Shown: positions 1-13,232 of the stretch, piece after piece
How the letters are laid out: each line of letters opens with the position of its first letter
Position numbering within the stretch: the first letter of the stretch is position 1
Made by a program: the position numbers and the translations under genes
Notes under the pieces: model-generated
What the model saw: only the letters and a program-made list of their open reading frames with translations
The model's database searches: none
What the model was told of the DNA's origin: nothing
Assembly: GCF_002288925.2 (NCBI RefSeq)
Contig: NW_022098022.1
Span: forward strand, 3,831,933-3,895,932
DNA from: Delphinapterus leucas
Taxonomy: Eukaryota; Chordata; Mammalia; Artiodactyla; Monodontidae
Reading direction: 5' to 3'
Length of the DNA: 64,000 bases

Positions 1-1789
1 GAGTCACCTGTGTATAGTTTTTTCACCTAATATTTCTGTAAATCTAAGATAGCTACTTAAAATGGAAAATTAGTGTTTTGATTCTTATTAGGGTACATAA
101 TTAGAAGGTGCTGTCTATTTATGTAATTACTACTTATGAGTCCCTGAGATGTTTCAGGGATGGTGCTATGCACTGTGAATGAAGAAGGACTCTGCCCTTG
201 GGCCATCCACTGAAGGAAGTTGGTCATTGATTTCTTTATGTATGTCCAGACCCTTATTTATGTAATGAATAAAGATACAGAAATCTAGCAGGCAGAAGTA
301 AGTATCCATACAGACATAGACACAGTGTAGAAAATAATTAGAAAAGCGTAGATGTATAGATAAAGGCATAAAATGTAGATACGATTAAATATTTTAAATT
401 AAGTCAGTATTTAAAAGTGAGTAAGGCTCTTCTCTTAATTCCATTCCTGGGTTGTATTATTCCTAAAAAGGAACATGATTAAAGGCTTGTTTTAAAATAT
501 CTCCAAAAAAGACAGGGTTATCTAAAAAAATTGGTTGGGTAGTCCAAATGGGGAAAGATGGTAGAAAGAAATACCTTAGAGGACAGTTTTGTTGTAAAAC
601 ATTTGGCCTTAAATAAATGCATGGACATTCTACTGAAAATGTATTACATATGTCAAAGGAACAGTAATTAAACTGCTCCCTCTAAGCTTTTTTGATAGGC
701 CATTTTCAGAATGAATGGCTGAGGCTGAGAAAGGGCACTTGGCATTTAAGATCCCTACCTTTAGGATATTATTCTCCCTGATTTTTCCATTCAACATGAT
801 TTCCTTTTTCACTTTCATGACAACTTAGAAGAAAGTTTTCTGCTATTTAGCAAAAGATGACCTTAGAGCCACATAGAAATTGTAAATTGTTCTTATAGTA
901 TATGTAATTAATTTGGTCATTAAAGAGAAATGATTAATCATGAGGATACATATATATACTAAAGAAGGATGACAGATTTAACAGGTTGTCATGGTAAAAA
1001 TTGCAAATTTTACAGTTTGGCACTGACTAATGGAAATTAATATATACCTCAGTGATTGTCACAAAATAGTTGAAAATTATCATCTATTTAAAGTTGTTTT
1101 TTGTGTATGTATGATATATATAACTATAGTTTGTGATCACGGCCTGCAATTTCTTTTTGAGAACAAGTTATTTATGAACTAAATCCTTACTAATATTTAA
1201 AAGAAACTGATGAAAGTTGAACTGTTCTTTATTAAAAGTAATTATTAATCACTTTCAAAACTCTTGCTTCTAAAAATTAAATTTAATTGATATTTTCCAC
1301 ATACTCTCATGAGTTTCTCTTCATTGTGTCTCAACACATATCATACAAGTGTATAGCACACATACTAACTTGCTGCACTGAAAGTAACATTTTTGTGTAA
1401 CATTTGTGCTGGTGCCTCTTTCTTATTCCCAAATCTACTGGCAATAACTGGAAAAGGAAAGGAAGCAGACTAATTCAGAGTTAAGTACTAAACCTCATCC
1501 TTTCAACCTGTATATACTCCTGCCACATTTGATTTTTTAAAATCCTGTCACTGTCTTTTCATTCCTATCTTAACGTGCTTTGTATTTTATTTCAATTTTT
1601 GGAACTATTGTCAGTCTACTTGTATCTTTTTGTATCTTTTTTCTTCCTATGTGTTTACAAGTTGTAAACCAAACTTAAAAAATTAGTCATAAGAATAGAG
1701 TTCACACTGGCCAGAGTCTTAACAATTAATCACACAAGCATTCCTTCTATTTTGTTAACATTCTCTGATTCTTATATTCATTTATTCAC
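1..1789. other. AT-rich DNA, nothing assigned
   Basis: I see no gene, RNA or recognisable transposon here. The longest open frames (about 60-67 codons) are what AT-rich DNA gives by chance, and they show no domain or compositional bias toward coding. Old, unrecognisable repeats may be present. Confidence 0.6.
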
Positions 1790-1925
1790 TTTTAAATTTT
1801 ACAAATATTTATTAAGAACTTATTGTGTGCTAATCACCTTTCTTCTCATTAGGAAAACAAAGATAGTTAATAGCCTCTGTCCTCGAAGCACTAAAAATAT
1901 GAGAAATAGAGAAACAAGATAACGA
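1790..1925 (-). repeat. Old L2 LINE 3'-end fragment (probable)
   Basis: The motif 'caaatatttattaagaactt-attgtgtgc' followed by 'cctctgtcctcgaagcact' matches the antisense of the mammalian L2 3' end: a run of 'tatttattgagcacctactatgtgcc', then 'tccctgccctcaaggagc'. The match is diverged and patchy, as expected for an ancient element. No coding capacity remains. The ends are approximate. Confidence 0.5.
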
Positions 1926-4900
1926 TTAAAAGGTGAGAAATCAGTGATGGCAATAATGAAGCAATGGAAAAGGACTCCTAAATAGGTTAGTAATAAGGAA
2001 AGGGTGTGTATGTCTGGAAAAGACTTAGAGAAGCTTACATTCAGTCTGAAGCTTAATAGATGCTTGGTGAGTATAAATATATAAGGGAAAGGGTAAGAAC
2101 CATCATTTCCCAAAAGAGAAGGAGGCCCCAAATGTATATACCATTCCATGAATATTTTAGGGGAGGATGGATTAATAATGAGAAATAAACCTCTTGGTAA
2201 TTGGCAAATATCTATATGTGTGCTGCTTCCTGAAATTCCAATAAAACCACTAGTTGTGTAATTAGTGGATGTGAAACCAAACAAATATAATAGACTTAAT
2301 TTTGACAGTTCTCAGTTTGTTCTAAATGTCTTCATCCAAGGAATTCTCCTGCCATATCATGTCATAAAATATATAATATTCTAAAAGATAGACTAGATGA
2401 AGTTATAGGTGATACTAACTGTACTTAAAGGTATAGAATGATCACAAATGACCTCAAAATCATCACCCTGATTTGTCATATGGAAAAGCTTGATTTAACA
2501 AACATTAATAAAGTCATTATTCAAAAGACCTACCTACCTATTATGGATAAACACATGGAGGGGCCATTTGGTTGTTGCCGAGTGTCTACATGGCTATTTA
2601 TACATGACTATTATATCTTAAGAACCAAGTTATTAAGAAGTTATGAATTAGTAGAGCCAAGACTTGAGACAGCCTCGTTCCAAAACCCATGTGATCATTT
2701 GTTACTCAAATTGCATTACGTTAAGTCTAGGAGAGTAGTTTTTTCAATATGTTCATAAGTGAGTTGGGGTTGGTCGGAAGAGGAGGTTCCTACAATGAAA
2801 TAATATGCAGTGTCTCAATATATAAAACAGACAAAATTGATACTCCTACACATGAAACAAGATTGTAAACTGCTTTTCATGAATCATGATATAACCTTTA
2901 TTGTCCATGATGAAGAATGTGAAATTCACAAACAGGTATTGTCATCATCATTTAAAAATTTTTTAAAGATATTATCACGGAAAATGTGACATTTTAAGTT
3001 ACCATTTTTTAATAATTTGCTCCTTGATATAGCAGATAAATAAAATGAAACAACATACACACAATGATAATTTTAAAAATACTTTGTTAAATAATAGTGA
3101 CTCAAATCTTATGTTTCAGTAATTACCAGCTACAACTGATTTAATGAAAAAATGTTATCAATTATTAATACTTCATATTATAAACTCTCAAATCATTTAT
3201 AGTATGCATGCTGTTTCTTTGCTTACATAGGGCAGTAATTCTGTTTCTTTCCTTTATTTGTCAAAAGCTCACAACACATCATAATTTGGCTCATTATTTT
3301 TTAGGGAATGTTTCCTAAATGTTTATAGTGTTTAATTGTCAACTGATCCTTGAATGCAAGGACAAAATTCCATTATTTAATCTTAGAGTTAAACACTTAA
3401 ACATGAGAATATGTAGCTAAAATTCCTCCAATAAGCTGAAATAATTCAACAGTGGTTACTGATTTTAATATAATTACTTTAACATGTAGTTGTATTTTTT
3501 AATATGCAGTACTAGACAGTTATCCTGATAACTTTATGTAGCAGGTAGTTGTTGAAAGAGATTTCAAAAAGGAGAGAACTGAAGTTATAATTATTGACTT
3601 AATAATGATTTATAATGTAATCAAAGATACTGCAAATGGAGTTTATTTGGAAATCACTGTATATATTAATCTACATTGTAGATTTTTCTTTAATAGGACA
3701 CTTAAAGTGTTGTTCCCTTTCTTAGTAAACAAGAGAGATGCTAACAGAAAAATAGTCTTGCCTTAATCTGTTGTGAATGATGTCAATTAAGGTTCATACC
3801 ATAAGCGTGATTTTTCTATTTTATGTAATTTTAAAGAAATAAGTCATTGAATAAACATGATTTTAATTATATAAAATCACATATTTAAGAAAAGACATTT
3901 AAGTGGCAGTTTTAAAACTGATGAACCCATACAGAGAATATATTCTTCATTTATTGAGCCTTAGTAAAAGTAATACTTGTCCCAGCATCTTATTCACATG
4001 CTTTAATTAGAATATCACTTTGTGATTTATATCACAGAGTAAATATTTGGTTATAATAAAAGGTCCAACTCAACTTTAGGCAGGGAAGGAGAATTTATTA
4101 ACCAGACACTGATATCTCATGATACCCAAGGACAGAAATATATACCTTAAAAACTGCTGGAACTACGAACAAGAATGTCAGGATGACTTGGCCTCTCGGT
4201 CTCTTTTTCTTTCTTTTTATTCTCTTTTTCTTTTGTTTTCATTCTCTTCTTTTTCTGTTTTAGTTTTTGCTTTCTTTCATCTGTTAGTAAGGATGGTTTT
4301 ATCCACATAAGAATCACACCCATGGATATATTTCAAATAAAATAATAATCTATCCCTTAATAGTATCTAAAAATCCCAAGCATTTTTTGAACTTAATATA
4401 AATGTGGAATGTCAAATCAATAGGGACATGTAGATTAATTAATACATATCTGCAGATCGAACATTTGTTCAGAAGTACAGGTGGATTCATAGCTACCATA
4501 TTACATTCAAATACAACTAATTCCATTTGTGATTTATTTCAATGGACAATATGAAGCACAAAAACATTTTAACATTTTCCAAAGTGTTACCCAATAAGTA
4601 ATTTATTGGATAATGGTACTTTCTCTAAACATGCCAACTCCATGAATACAAACTAGGGTCTGTTTCTATTTTTTTCTTGTGTTAATATGACATTCTTTTA
4701 CTAGGAGTTAGGAAATTCTTCAGAATCAGATAAAGTATTAAAATAACTATTTTTAAATATGTTATAGCTGTTCACATAAAACAGTTGTTTGAATAGCTCA
4801 GCAATGTATTATTAAATTTCAAATGAACAAAATACCTTTATAAATTTTACTTCAAAAGATAAAATTATAAATTCATGAATTTCAATAAGAGAGGACTGTC

Positions 4901-4937
4901 ATAATCAAATATGGTGCTTTTAAAATTCCCATCATTC
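1926..4937. other. AT-rich DNA, nothing assigned
   Basis: No feature that I can name. A 154-codon minus-strand frame at 1820-2284 and a 106-codon plus-strand frame at 2438-2758 lie around here. Both lack recognisable motifs and I treat them as chance frames. A pyrimidine-rich stretch lies near 4198-4275. Confidence 0.55.
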
Positions 4938-5576
4938 AGAAAGAGGCACGGACCACAGTGTTCATTGCAGCTCTATTTACAATAGCCGGGACATGGAAGC
5001 AACCTAGATGTCCATCGACAGATGAATGGATAAAGAAGATGTGGCACATACATACAATGGAATATTACTCAGCCATAAAAAGAAACGAAATTGAGTTATT
5101 TGTAGTGAGGTGGATGGACCTAGAGTCTGTCATACAGAGTGAAGTAAGTCAGAAAGAGAAAAACAAATACCATATGCTAACACATATATGTGGAATCGAA
5201 GGAAAAAAAAAGGTCATGAAGAAGGGGCAAGGGGCAAGACAGGAATAAAGACACAGACCTACTAGAGAATGGACTTGAGGATACGGGGAGGGGAAAGGGT
5301 AAGCTGGGACAAAGTGAGAGAGTGGCATGGACATATATACACTACCAAATGTAAAATAGATAGCTAGTGGGAAGAAGCCGCATAGCACAGGGAGATCAGC
5401 TCGGTGCTTTGTGACCACCTAGAGGGGTGGGATAGGGAGGGTGGGAGGGAGAGAGATACAAGAGGGAGGATATATGGGAACATATGTATATGTATAGCTG
5501 ATTCACTTTGTTATACAGCAGAAACTAACACACCATTGTAAAACAATTATACTGCAATAAAGGTGTTAAAAAAATT
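4938..5576 (+). mobile_element. 5'-truncated L1 retrotransposon (3' end)
   Basis: This is the 3' end of a LINE-1 in sense orientation. It starts within the last part of ORF2 and runs through the whole 3' UTR. The UTR includes the G-rich tract near 5420-5470, and the element ends at 'ttatactgcaataaaggtgtt' with an A-run. The AATAAA near 5556 serves as the polyadenylation signal. The 3' UTR is nearly the same as the minus-strand copy at 23340-23631, so both belong to one young cetacean subfamily. The flanks 'aaattcccatcattca' (about 4923-4938) and 'aaattaccaattcat' (about 5572-5586) may be a decayed TSD, but the match is weak. Confidence 0.9.
4958..5248 (+). pseudogene. L1 ORF2p C-terminal remnant
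   Basis: This open frame holds the extreme C-terminus of L1 ORF2p, beyond the reverse transcriptase domain. The run '[20 protein letters not shown]' followed by 'AIKRNEIE' is diagnostic of L1 ORF2 C-termini. After roughly residue 75 the frame passes into lysine-rich 3' UTR translation. The start methionine is accidental: it is internal to ORF2 and just downstream of the truncation point. There is no endonuclease or reverse transcriptase domain, so the product could not mobilise anything. Confidence 0.8.
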
Positions 5577-8188
5577 ACCAATTCATCTGTTAGAAGACAT
5601 GTAATGTATTGCACTATTAGTTTATTTTGGCTTTACCTATTCATCTTATTTTCAGGAAGGATGTTTGCCTTTAGGCAATACCAGTTTCCTTTTTCATGAT
5701 GTTCATTAAGGTATTCAAAGTTCCCAATGTTTGCTAGACAGGGATTTCTTCAAGGCACAGCATCCATTTAACCCTAATTCCTAACACAGTGTTGGGAACA
5801 CAGAAGATGTAAAATGACCCTATGGTTCTCAAAGGATAGCATGTTTTATCTCTCTCAGTTAAGGACTTTAAGCTCTTAGGAAGTGGTGAGTAATGTGAAT
5901 AGTGGATTAGAATCATTCAGTCATACTCCCCTCCTTTTTAGCCAAATGACACTCAGATGTTCTACCTTCAGTTTGCATCAGAGCTTTAATGGGTTGAAAA
6001 TCATGGCACATACCGAATATGGTCAATGTACATTTGTTTTTGCTTCAAAATAGAGGATATTTAGAAAAAATGTATTCTGTTTATTTTAAAATTTATTTTT
6101 AATTTCATTTTTCAACTTTACCTTCTAGTCAGAGAATGATGCCAGAGTATCTTTTTTTTTTAATTAGGCTTAATTTATTGCTTATTTTGTAACATTAGTA
6201 ATGTTATGTGTTATTAAATAATATTCTATTACTGCCTCACAAAAGCTATGTATCTCTGCAGTTAATATTGGCTATTTAATGGGACACTACTATATTCTGA
6301 TTCTTATTTAGTTATATTATAAAATGACTATATTTTGTTTCTTTTTTCTTATTTGATCTACAAGTATCAAGAATACCAGTTTAACGTTTCCATCTAAATT
6401 CATGTTCTTGCCAACTTATCCTTATATCTCTAACAGTTCTATTTTGATGCTAAATTACTTAGGGGATAAAAGTTCAAAACCACTGAAGTTTCGTATGGCT
6501 TCATTTTGTCTTGCAGTTTTACCAACGTTCTTTTGTTTGGTGTTTGCCTTTTGTACTAGTTCCTAAATCTTAACTCATTAGAATCAACTAGGAATTGGAA
6601 ATAAGAAAAACTTGGAATCCTAGGTTGTGTCACAGACCAAGGCCAATTAAATTAGTGTTTCTGGGAAAGGGGTCAGGGATTACTTTGTTTTCAGAGGTCC
6701 ACAGATAAATCTAATTTTTAGTATTGTGAGGTCTGCTGTCCTGATAAATGCTTGCTCTTCCTCTTCTTGTAGCACATCTTGCTTAATTGTGTCTCATGAG
6801 GGGAACGTAAGTGTTCTCAGAACTTTTTTATGATATTTTCTATTTTCTTGAGGAGGCAAGTTTATTAGTTAAGTTTGGACCTACTGATTACATCTGAGTT
6901 TTTACAAAAAAACAACTTTGTTTTGGATTTCTTTTTTTTTCTCTTTTATTTTTATCCTTTCATACTTTCATGAGTGAAAAGCAATTCTAGAAGTGAGTAG
7001 GCACAATAATCATTTGGTGATCCTGTTAAGTTCCTTTTTTTGGACCCCAGTGTCTGTGAGTCTGCTTCAGTAGGTCTAAGATGGAGCCCAGACCTGTAAC
7101 TTATCAAACAATTGTGGTGATCCTGATAAAGACGCTGATCTAAAATGACCAACATCAGTGAAAGGGATACGATATCTCCTCTCACCCCGTTTAATCAGGA
7201 CTCCAAACTTCCAGCAGTTAGTTCTGAAAGAGAAATCTCAAAGGGAAGGAACTGCTGCCCAGAAAGCTGCTGTCTCCACCTTTGGCCAGTCTCAGTTCTG
7301 GCTCAGTCACTTCCACTCCATGAAGATTGCTCAGTAACACTCTGGATGCAGCTGTTTTCTCTTAGAGAAGATTAGAACATTTGGAGCAGTCAACATCATT
7401 TATTAAACATTAAAGAAAGAACACTAATGATATGCATACGGGCTGTATAAAACCGTGAGAGCAATGCTAATATGCTTCTTATCCCATACTTTGCCGTTTG
7501 CTCTCTTTGACCCAGCACACATTGGCTATGAGTGTTCTGTCTTGTATGTATTTAGGCCATATCCATTCCCAGACTCTTCTAAGTACCTTTGTTTTTAGAG
7601 GTAAGATTGTTAGCACGGTGACCTGCATGGTGTATGAGTGTAAGAAAATGTGCCGTGTGGGGAGTGGACTGCCCCAGAGTAAATCCTCTGTCAACAACGC
7701 TTCCTTCCCAAATCTTATTATTTTCAAAATAGAATTCACTGTTTATATTATATATAGTTCCAGAATTACGTTTTCAACATTTTCTACTCAAAACAGTATT
7801 ACATTTGTGTTTTATAGAACTAAAATGCTTCTATTTTAGCTGAAATTCATATGTGGTCTTCAGTTACTGTGTTACAAAATAGGAAATAAATTTCCTTCAC
7901 CTTTTCTCTAGTTTATTAAACATTATCAATGGATACAGAGAGACTGATACCTTAGTTCTACCATTAAGAAAATGATTAGGTAGGTGCTGGGTATATAGTT
8001 GTGAAAATAATGCAATTTTGCCTTTGATGTATTTAAAATCCAAATAAACCAGTTACTATGAAATGACAAATTATGTTCATATGTAAGCCTATAGTACAGG
8101 GTTTTAGAAGAGAAATAAATTTTATATTTGGTTATGGACAGCATAGAGAAAGCCTGGCTGAGGAAGCGTTATTTAAAATTTATGAGTG
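5577..8188. other. AT-rich DNA, nothing assigned
   Basis: No recognisable gene or element. Several open frames of 60-113 codons occur, including an overlapping sense/antisense pair at 7479-7839, but none shows a domain. The stretch 7000-7700 is a little richer in G+C than its surroundings and could hide an old repeat. Confidence 0.5.
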
Positions 8189-8235
8189 TTACACCTGAAA
8201 CTAACATAATATGGTAAATCAACTCTACTTACTTA
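8189..8235 (+). repeat. L1-like 3' terminus fragment
   Basis: The string 'acacctgaaactaacataat' followed by 'atggtaaatcaactctactt' resembles the terminal segment of several artiodactyl L1 3' UTRs, which normally ends in a run of A. No poly(A) is left. The fragment is short, so the assignment is tentative. Confidence 0.45.
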
Positions 8236-8258
8236 ATTGCCAACAATGTATCAGAGTG

Positions 8259-9173
8259 ATGGTCAGTAGGAATTAGCCTGTGAACCCATGCTGGGTGGCA
8301 GAGGGGCTAAGGGAGAAGGGAAAGAACCCTTCTCCGGAGGAGCAGCCCGTAATGACCTACTGTTTAGACTGTTGATTATCAGGAGGTGCTACGTGGGGGA
8401 GGAAGGTTTCTGTGTGATGCGTTGCTGCAGGGTTGCTTTTCTGACAGGCAAGGCCGCTCACTGAGGTTCACGTCACTTTAGGACAGCAAAGGTGATGAGC
8501 CCTCTTGCCTCACAGAGTCCACTCAGTCTGCGCTTACATCCACACGCTCATAAACAGTGATGATCAGAGGTGCTATGATCCCTCTCTCCCCTCAGGCACA
8601 GGAGTGCACGATTTATCCCAGACATCTCGAGTGTTCGTGGAGGCAGCCCCACCTCATCTACTCCTTGGACCCAGTCGTTCCACCCAGCTGCAGCCCAGTC
8701 TCTCTAAGAACCTAGTCAGGGAAATTCCAGGCCTGCACCCAGGAGCTTCTGCTGCCTGCTCTTAACCTCCTCGGCTTTGGTGGCAATCTGGGACCGAGTA
8801 TAGTTCAGGCATTCCCCACCCTCTCCCTCCTGGCTTCCTTAGTATCCTCTGAGGTGAAATAGCCTTCCCTTCCGGGAAGTGGCCACGGAAGCATTTGCTC
8901 GCTGCTAAATAGCCCAACTCAAGGGGAGGCTTAGAGAGGGCTTCATGCCCAACATCATTATGCCCAGATCCCGCATTAGCACAGAGTATAAATAAAAGCA
9001 GTGCGTCTGCTCCTTAAACGTGGTGTCAAGACAAGCCCCCTGCACCTCCCAGTCGCTGTGCCACAGTCAACGCTTCTCCGTCGTCGGTGCTCTTGATGCT
9101 TCAATAACGAGCCACCTCCGGAATGTAGGGGCCACCAAGGCTGGAGGAAGCACTTTGTCCCTAAAAAAAAAAA
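8259..9173. other. GC-rich island, possibly LTR-derived
   Basis: About 0.9 kb has clearly higher G+C and more CpG than the AT-rich flanks. It starts with a purine-rich run ('aggggctaagggagaagg', near 8303). A TATA-like 'agtataaataaaagcagtgc' lies near 8984-9004, followed by pyrimidine-rich sequence, an AATAA at about 9103 and an 11-12 A run at 9162-9173. A promoter-like box 100-150 bp before a polyadenylation-like signal is the layout of an endogenous retroviral LTR. I could not match it to a named family or define its ends. The open frames at 8505-8765 (+) and 8976-9209 (-) show no known domain. A retroposed transcript is the main alternative. Confidence 0.35.
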
Positions 9174-11084
9174 ACCTGATTTTTTAATATTATTAATAAA
9201 AATACACACATTTCTGATTTTGGGGGCGTTAATTTATATATTTATAATTCTGAGATACTTGTGTTGGTACTACTTAATCAAAATGTGATTTTTTTATCTA
9301 ATTAAAAGTTCTTGTAAAATAATAATGACAGAATGACTTTGGAGATTAGAAGAAGTATTTACACTGCTGTTAATTTTCAAAAGAGAATTTAGTAAATAGT
9401 GTCCTTGATGAAAGTGCATGCCAGAGGGTTATTGACTTTTTTCTGTTAATTATGTCTGCTATAAGCACAGAGTATTCAAGACTCTTTCTCTTCATTCTTT
9501 GAAACATATGTGTGTGTATATATATGTGTGTGTGTCTCTCTCTACATATGTATATACTGTGAGATATATACTATATCTCAAAAAATTGGAGAAACTATCA
9601 CTTGTCATAACTAGTATTGAAATTAATCTCTGTTGTGATTCTTAATTTGTAGGATTTGTAGGGGTCAGTGCTGGTATTATAACTTAAGAGGGTTCCCTTT
9701 TACCTTTCTTTCAAGAAATAGGTTGGAAAAATTGCAGTCTTCTCAATTGTTATGAAAATTATTTAAAAAGCTGATTAAAATAAAATCCCCCCAAAATTCA
9801 AAAACCCAATAAATGAATCCCTTCATTCTTCATGACAAATTATACTTTTCTATAATGACATACTATATTTTGCCTGAAAACAGAATTTGTAATTATGTAT
9901 ATTAGATAAAGAGAGCCTTAGTATATTCTACAGGGTGGTCATCATCCTTGTTCTATAAAACATGTTTATTAGTGAGTTGACCTAATGATTAAATGTGCAA
10001 CAGTATTGTGGTGGGGAGCGAATAAAATATGTTGCATCAAATGATTCAAGAAAGATGGGATAAATCTAACAATATCAAATTTAATGGAAATGAGGTCAAA
10101 TTATCCATCTTATTTCCAAGAAAACCAAATGATATTAGGAAAGTCAGAAGAGAGAATACATAACTTATCATGAAAATCAGGAAGAAACTATTATAAAATA
10201 AGTAAATATTATGTTCGAAATTAGTAAGAAAAATGGCAATAATATCAGAAAGATCATTTAATTTAAACTGTACTAATAGGAGTAGATTCAAGTCAAGAAT
10301 GAGATGATGGTCCTCAGGATGATAATGGAATATGATTTGTAACCCCGCTAGTCCACATGTTAGGATGGCCTGCCGATTTCTTCTGGTCCCCTAGGGCAGT
10401 ATCTAATTGAGGTTGTTAAGAGATAACATTCCACCTGCAGCAAGTTTAACATGAGGACACCAGGCTTATCACATTACTTGTTTTATTTTTCCTGTGCCCT
10501 GTGTACAGCCTATTAAAAAGCAAGCGCCTTACAGTAGTTCATGACATCTAACACACATTTCCCTGCAATATGGCCTTGGTGTGTCCCATCTTTTCATCTT
10601 TAATCAGGGATTTTAAAGCAAGATTAATGAGACATTATCTTATCTCCCACTTATAAAATTTTTAAAAAGTGAGACCCTCCAGGTTAAACATTTCTCCCAA
10701 TGTCTGACGCTTCCAGTCTGTCCAGTGATCATCATCCTGATAGTGACAGCTAGAATGAAAACAAGAAGGGGTGATTACAGTTGGCACACCACCCTATGTC
10801 TACTCCTTCCTTTCGGTGTTTGCCATTTTCTATTTCACAGAGATCTGAATGCTTTGACTGTCCACTGCTTCCTGCTAAAATTTGACCGTTATTACATGCA
10901 TGATGTAATGCCAGATTTTGAGATCTTGACTTTCAGAATTAGCATCTGAAGCTAGAATTTAAATAATATAATTCGTCACAATGTGCTCCATATACAAAAT
11001 TGGTAATTCTAGCAATATGGCTGGATCCATCTGTAATATGGTAATTCCATGCACTTGTCTGTTGTTGTTTTTTTTTCCTGTCCC
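9174..11084. other. AT-rich DNA with short TG/TA microsatellite
   Basis: No gene or named repeat found. A short interrupted (TG)n/(TA)n tract lies at 9506-9535. The rest is AT-rich with chance frames only. Confidence 0.55.
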
Positions 11085-11665
11085 CTGTCCTGCTGAGATT
11101 TAAATGACTAGAACCAGCGCTCAGAGGCTTCACTCACTTGGTGCTCTTGTGAACAGTGACATTAATCCCTTGCGCATCATCCACATGCTGGCTTTCCCAC
11201 ACAGGTGTTGGCCCATCAGTTCCCACACCTGCAGAGGTACTCCAAGCCTGGGTGTGATCAGCTGCAGTTTGCCCTCATGCTGTGTCATGCATAGCAGCCC
11301 CTGAGTCAGGCACTACAGCTTGGCCTTCAGCACCTATGTAATCTGAGGGAGCCGCCCAAAGTTCTGCGTCATCAGGTGCTTCGTGAAATACCAGCAGAGC
11401 AGTGAAGGCACCGGGATCACACTACTGGCCCGTTAACAAAGTGCACCGACAGTCCCGTCCTAAAACTTCTTCAGCTCGTTTGTCAGCATCTCGAGTGAGC
11501 CATTTAGCTACCTCCACCCCAGGTTACTTGTCCTCAGAGGTCAGGGTCATACAGGGTGGCCATAGGTGCAAACTCTTCATAGCAGAACAGCGAATCTTCT
11601 CTTCTAGGCCTGATGCAAGACTGCCTCTCTATTGCCCAGCCCTGGGTTTCTCCTCTCCTTTCCCC
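11085..11665. other. GC-richer block of unknown origin
   Basis: This block stands out from the AT-rich flanks in base composition. Short open pieces exist on both strands (for example 11104-11304 and 11402-11668 on plus) but stop codons interrupt each long reading. A decayed processed pseudogene is possible, particularly in minus-strand reading. I do not recognise the parent and see no poly(A) or TSD. Confidence 0.3.
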
Positions 11666-11699
11666 TGAATGGAAGCTAGATAGATAGGTTTCTTTTCCT

Positions 11700-12045
11700 G
11701 CATTTCCTCAAAATGCCCCATGCTAGCTCTCCCGATGGCTGGCTCCCTTACTTCTTTCAGCATTTTGCAACAATCCTGGCTTCCTGGTGAGATCTGCCAT
11801 GAGCATCACATACACAATGGTAGTTCTCCCCCCACCTTATCCCCTGTCTCAGTAACACTTTTCTACATCACACTTATAACCTATTATATAACCTACTTGT
11901 TTATTGTGCTTGTTTCTTGTATCTCCACACTGGGATATAAACTCTAAAAGGATAGATAATATTGTTTTGTTGTGTTTTGTTTTGTTTAGTGCCAATTCCC
12001 CACTATTTAGTAAAGAGCTGAATAATTACTGAATAAATGAATTCA
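11700..12045 (+). repeat. L2 LINE 3'-end fragment
   Basis: The right half has the L2 3' signature: 'tatctccacactgggatata-aactct', then an interrupted 'agtgccaattcccc', ending in 'actgaataaatgaattc'. Upstream, 'ttcagcattttgcaacaatcctgg' and the pyrimidine-rich stretch suit the preceding L2 UTR. A (TTTTG)n-like insertion at about 11965-11990 interrupts it. The element is old and non-coding. Confidence 0.5.
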
Positions 12046-12854
12046 AAGTAACAGCCCCACATGTAGACCACAAGATTTTTCTTATCAATCAGCAAACTGA
12101 TTTTGTAAACATTCTAGGGCAGAATAGATATGGGTTCCATAATGTCATTGTTCATTATGGCACTTTTATTATTATGGCACTTAAATTGTTTCTAAGTTGT
12201 TAGTAATTATTTTATTATTGTTTTATCTTTGAATATAGGATACATATCCCAGCATCACTCATGAGCATCTCTGGAGTTCAACGGTCAAAGTGATCAATGG
12301 GAAGGAGTGGCCAGAAAAGTTGCTACTTTTTATACCAGGCAATGGCTGCGTTCAAGGTAACTTGCTACTAGGTTATGGCCTACTACAATTTACTTTTAGG
12401 GAAACTATAGATTATCCACGTGTTCTATACATTGACTGTAATATGATACATAGCAAATACAGATTAATATAATATGAACGTGAAGTTGATAATGCTAAAT
12501 ACTATTTACTATTAGTAAATTTACTAAAACATTTTTTAAAAGTAATAGTAGTAGCGGTTGGATACATTTTATCCCTGGAATAGTCGATAATTTAAAGCTG
12601 GTAAAATAAACAGCAACCATAAATTAAACAATTTTTGCAATCTCAAAAGATATCAAAAAACCAAATAAAATAATCACCTTACTTACACACAGCACATTAA
12701 ATCCAATCAGAAACTAAACTAAGGTTAAAATGTTATTTTTTGTCCAGTGGAATTAATTTATTATATTGCAAGGTGGAAAGACTATTCTACAAATTTTATT
12801 TCTTTCCAATGTTAAATATAAGTAATTGGTAACTGCAATGAAAAATAATTGTAT
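12046..12854. other. AT-rich DNA, nothing assigned
   Basis: No recognisable feature. Only chance open frames of about 60 codons. Confidence 0.55.
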
Positions 12855-12867
12855 TGTAATATTTTTA

Positions 12868-13075
12868 CTTATTTATTTATTTTGCGGTACGCGGGCCTCT
12901 CACTGCTGTGGCCTCTCCTGTTGCGGAGCACAGGCTCTGGATGCGCAGGCCCAGCGACCATGGCTCACGGGCCCAGCCGCTCCACGGCATGTGGGATCCT
13001 CCCGGACCGGGGCACAAACCCGCCTCCCCTGCATTGGCAGGCGGACCCTCAACCACTGAGCCACCAGGGAAGCCC
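12868..13075 (-). mobile_element. CHR-2-type SINE, full length
   Basis: A tRNA-derived cetartiodactyl SINE. Read on the minus strand it runs from the head (near 13075) through the A-box and B-box promoter region to the tail '...gaggcccgcgtaccgc' and an A/T-rich tail (12868-12883). A 13-bp TSD, 'tgtaatattttta', flanks it perfectly at 12855-12867 and 13076-13088. It is non-coding; the overlapping frames in this interval are SINE translations. It stands head-to-head with the next SINE, 157 bp away. Confidence 0.93.
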
Positions 13076-13232
13076 TGTAATATTTTTAAAATGGCAAATT
13101 ATTTTAATCATCCATCAACATATCAACAACAGTATCAGTATATCAATAAGAAAAAATGTACACATTTTTACAAAATAAAGAGTAAGAAAGTACAATTTTA
13201 TGTGTGTTATTAAGGTATATTAAAAGCTAAAT

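Noticed and set aside
1820..2284. 154-codon minus-strand frame
   Set aside because: It overlaps an L2 trace, is rich in Phe/Leu/Ser as expected from antisense A-rich DNA, and shows no motif.
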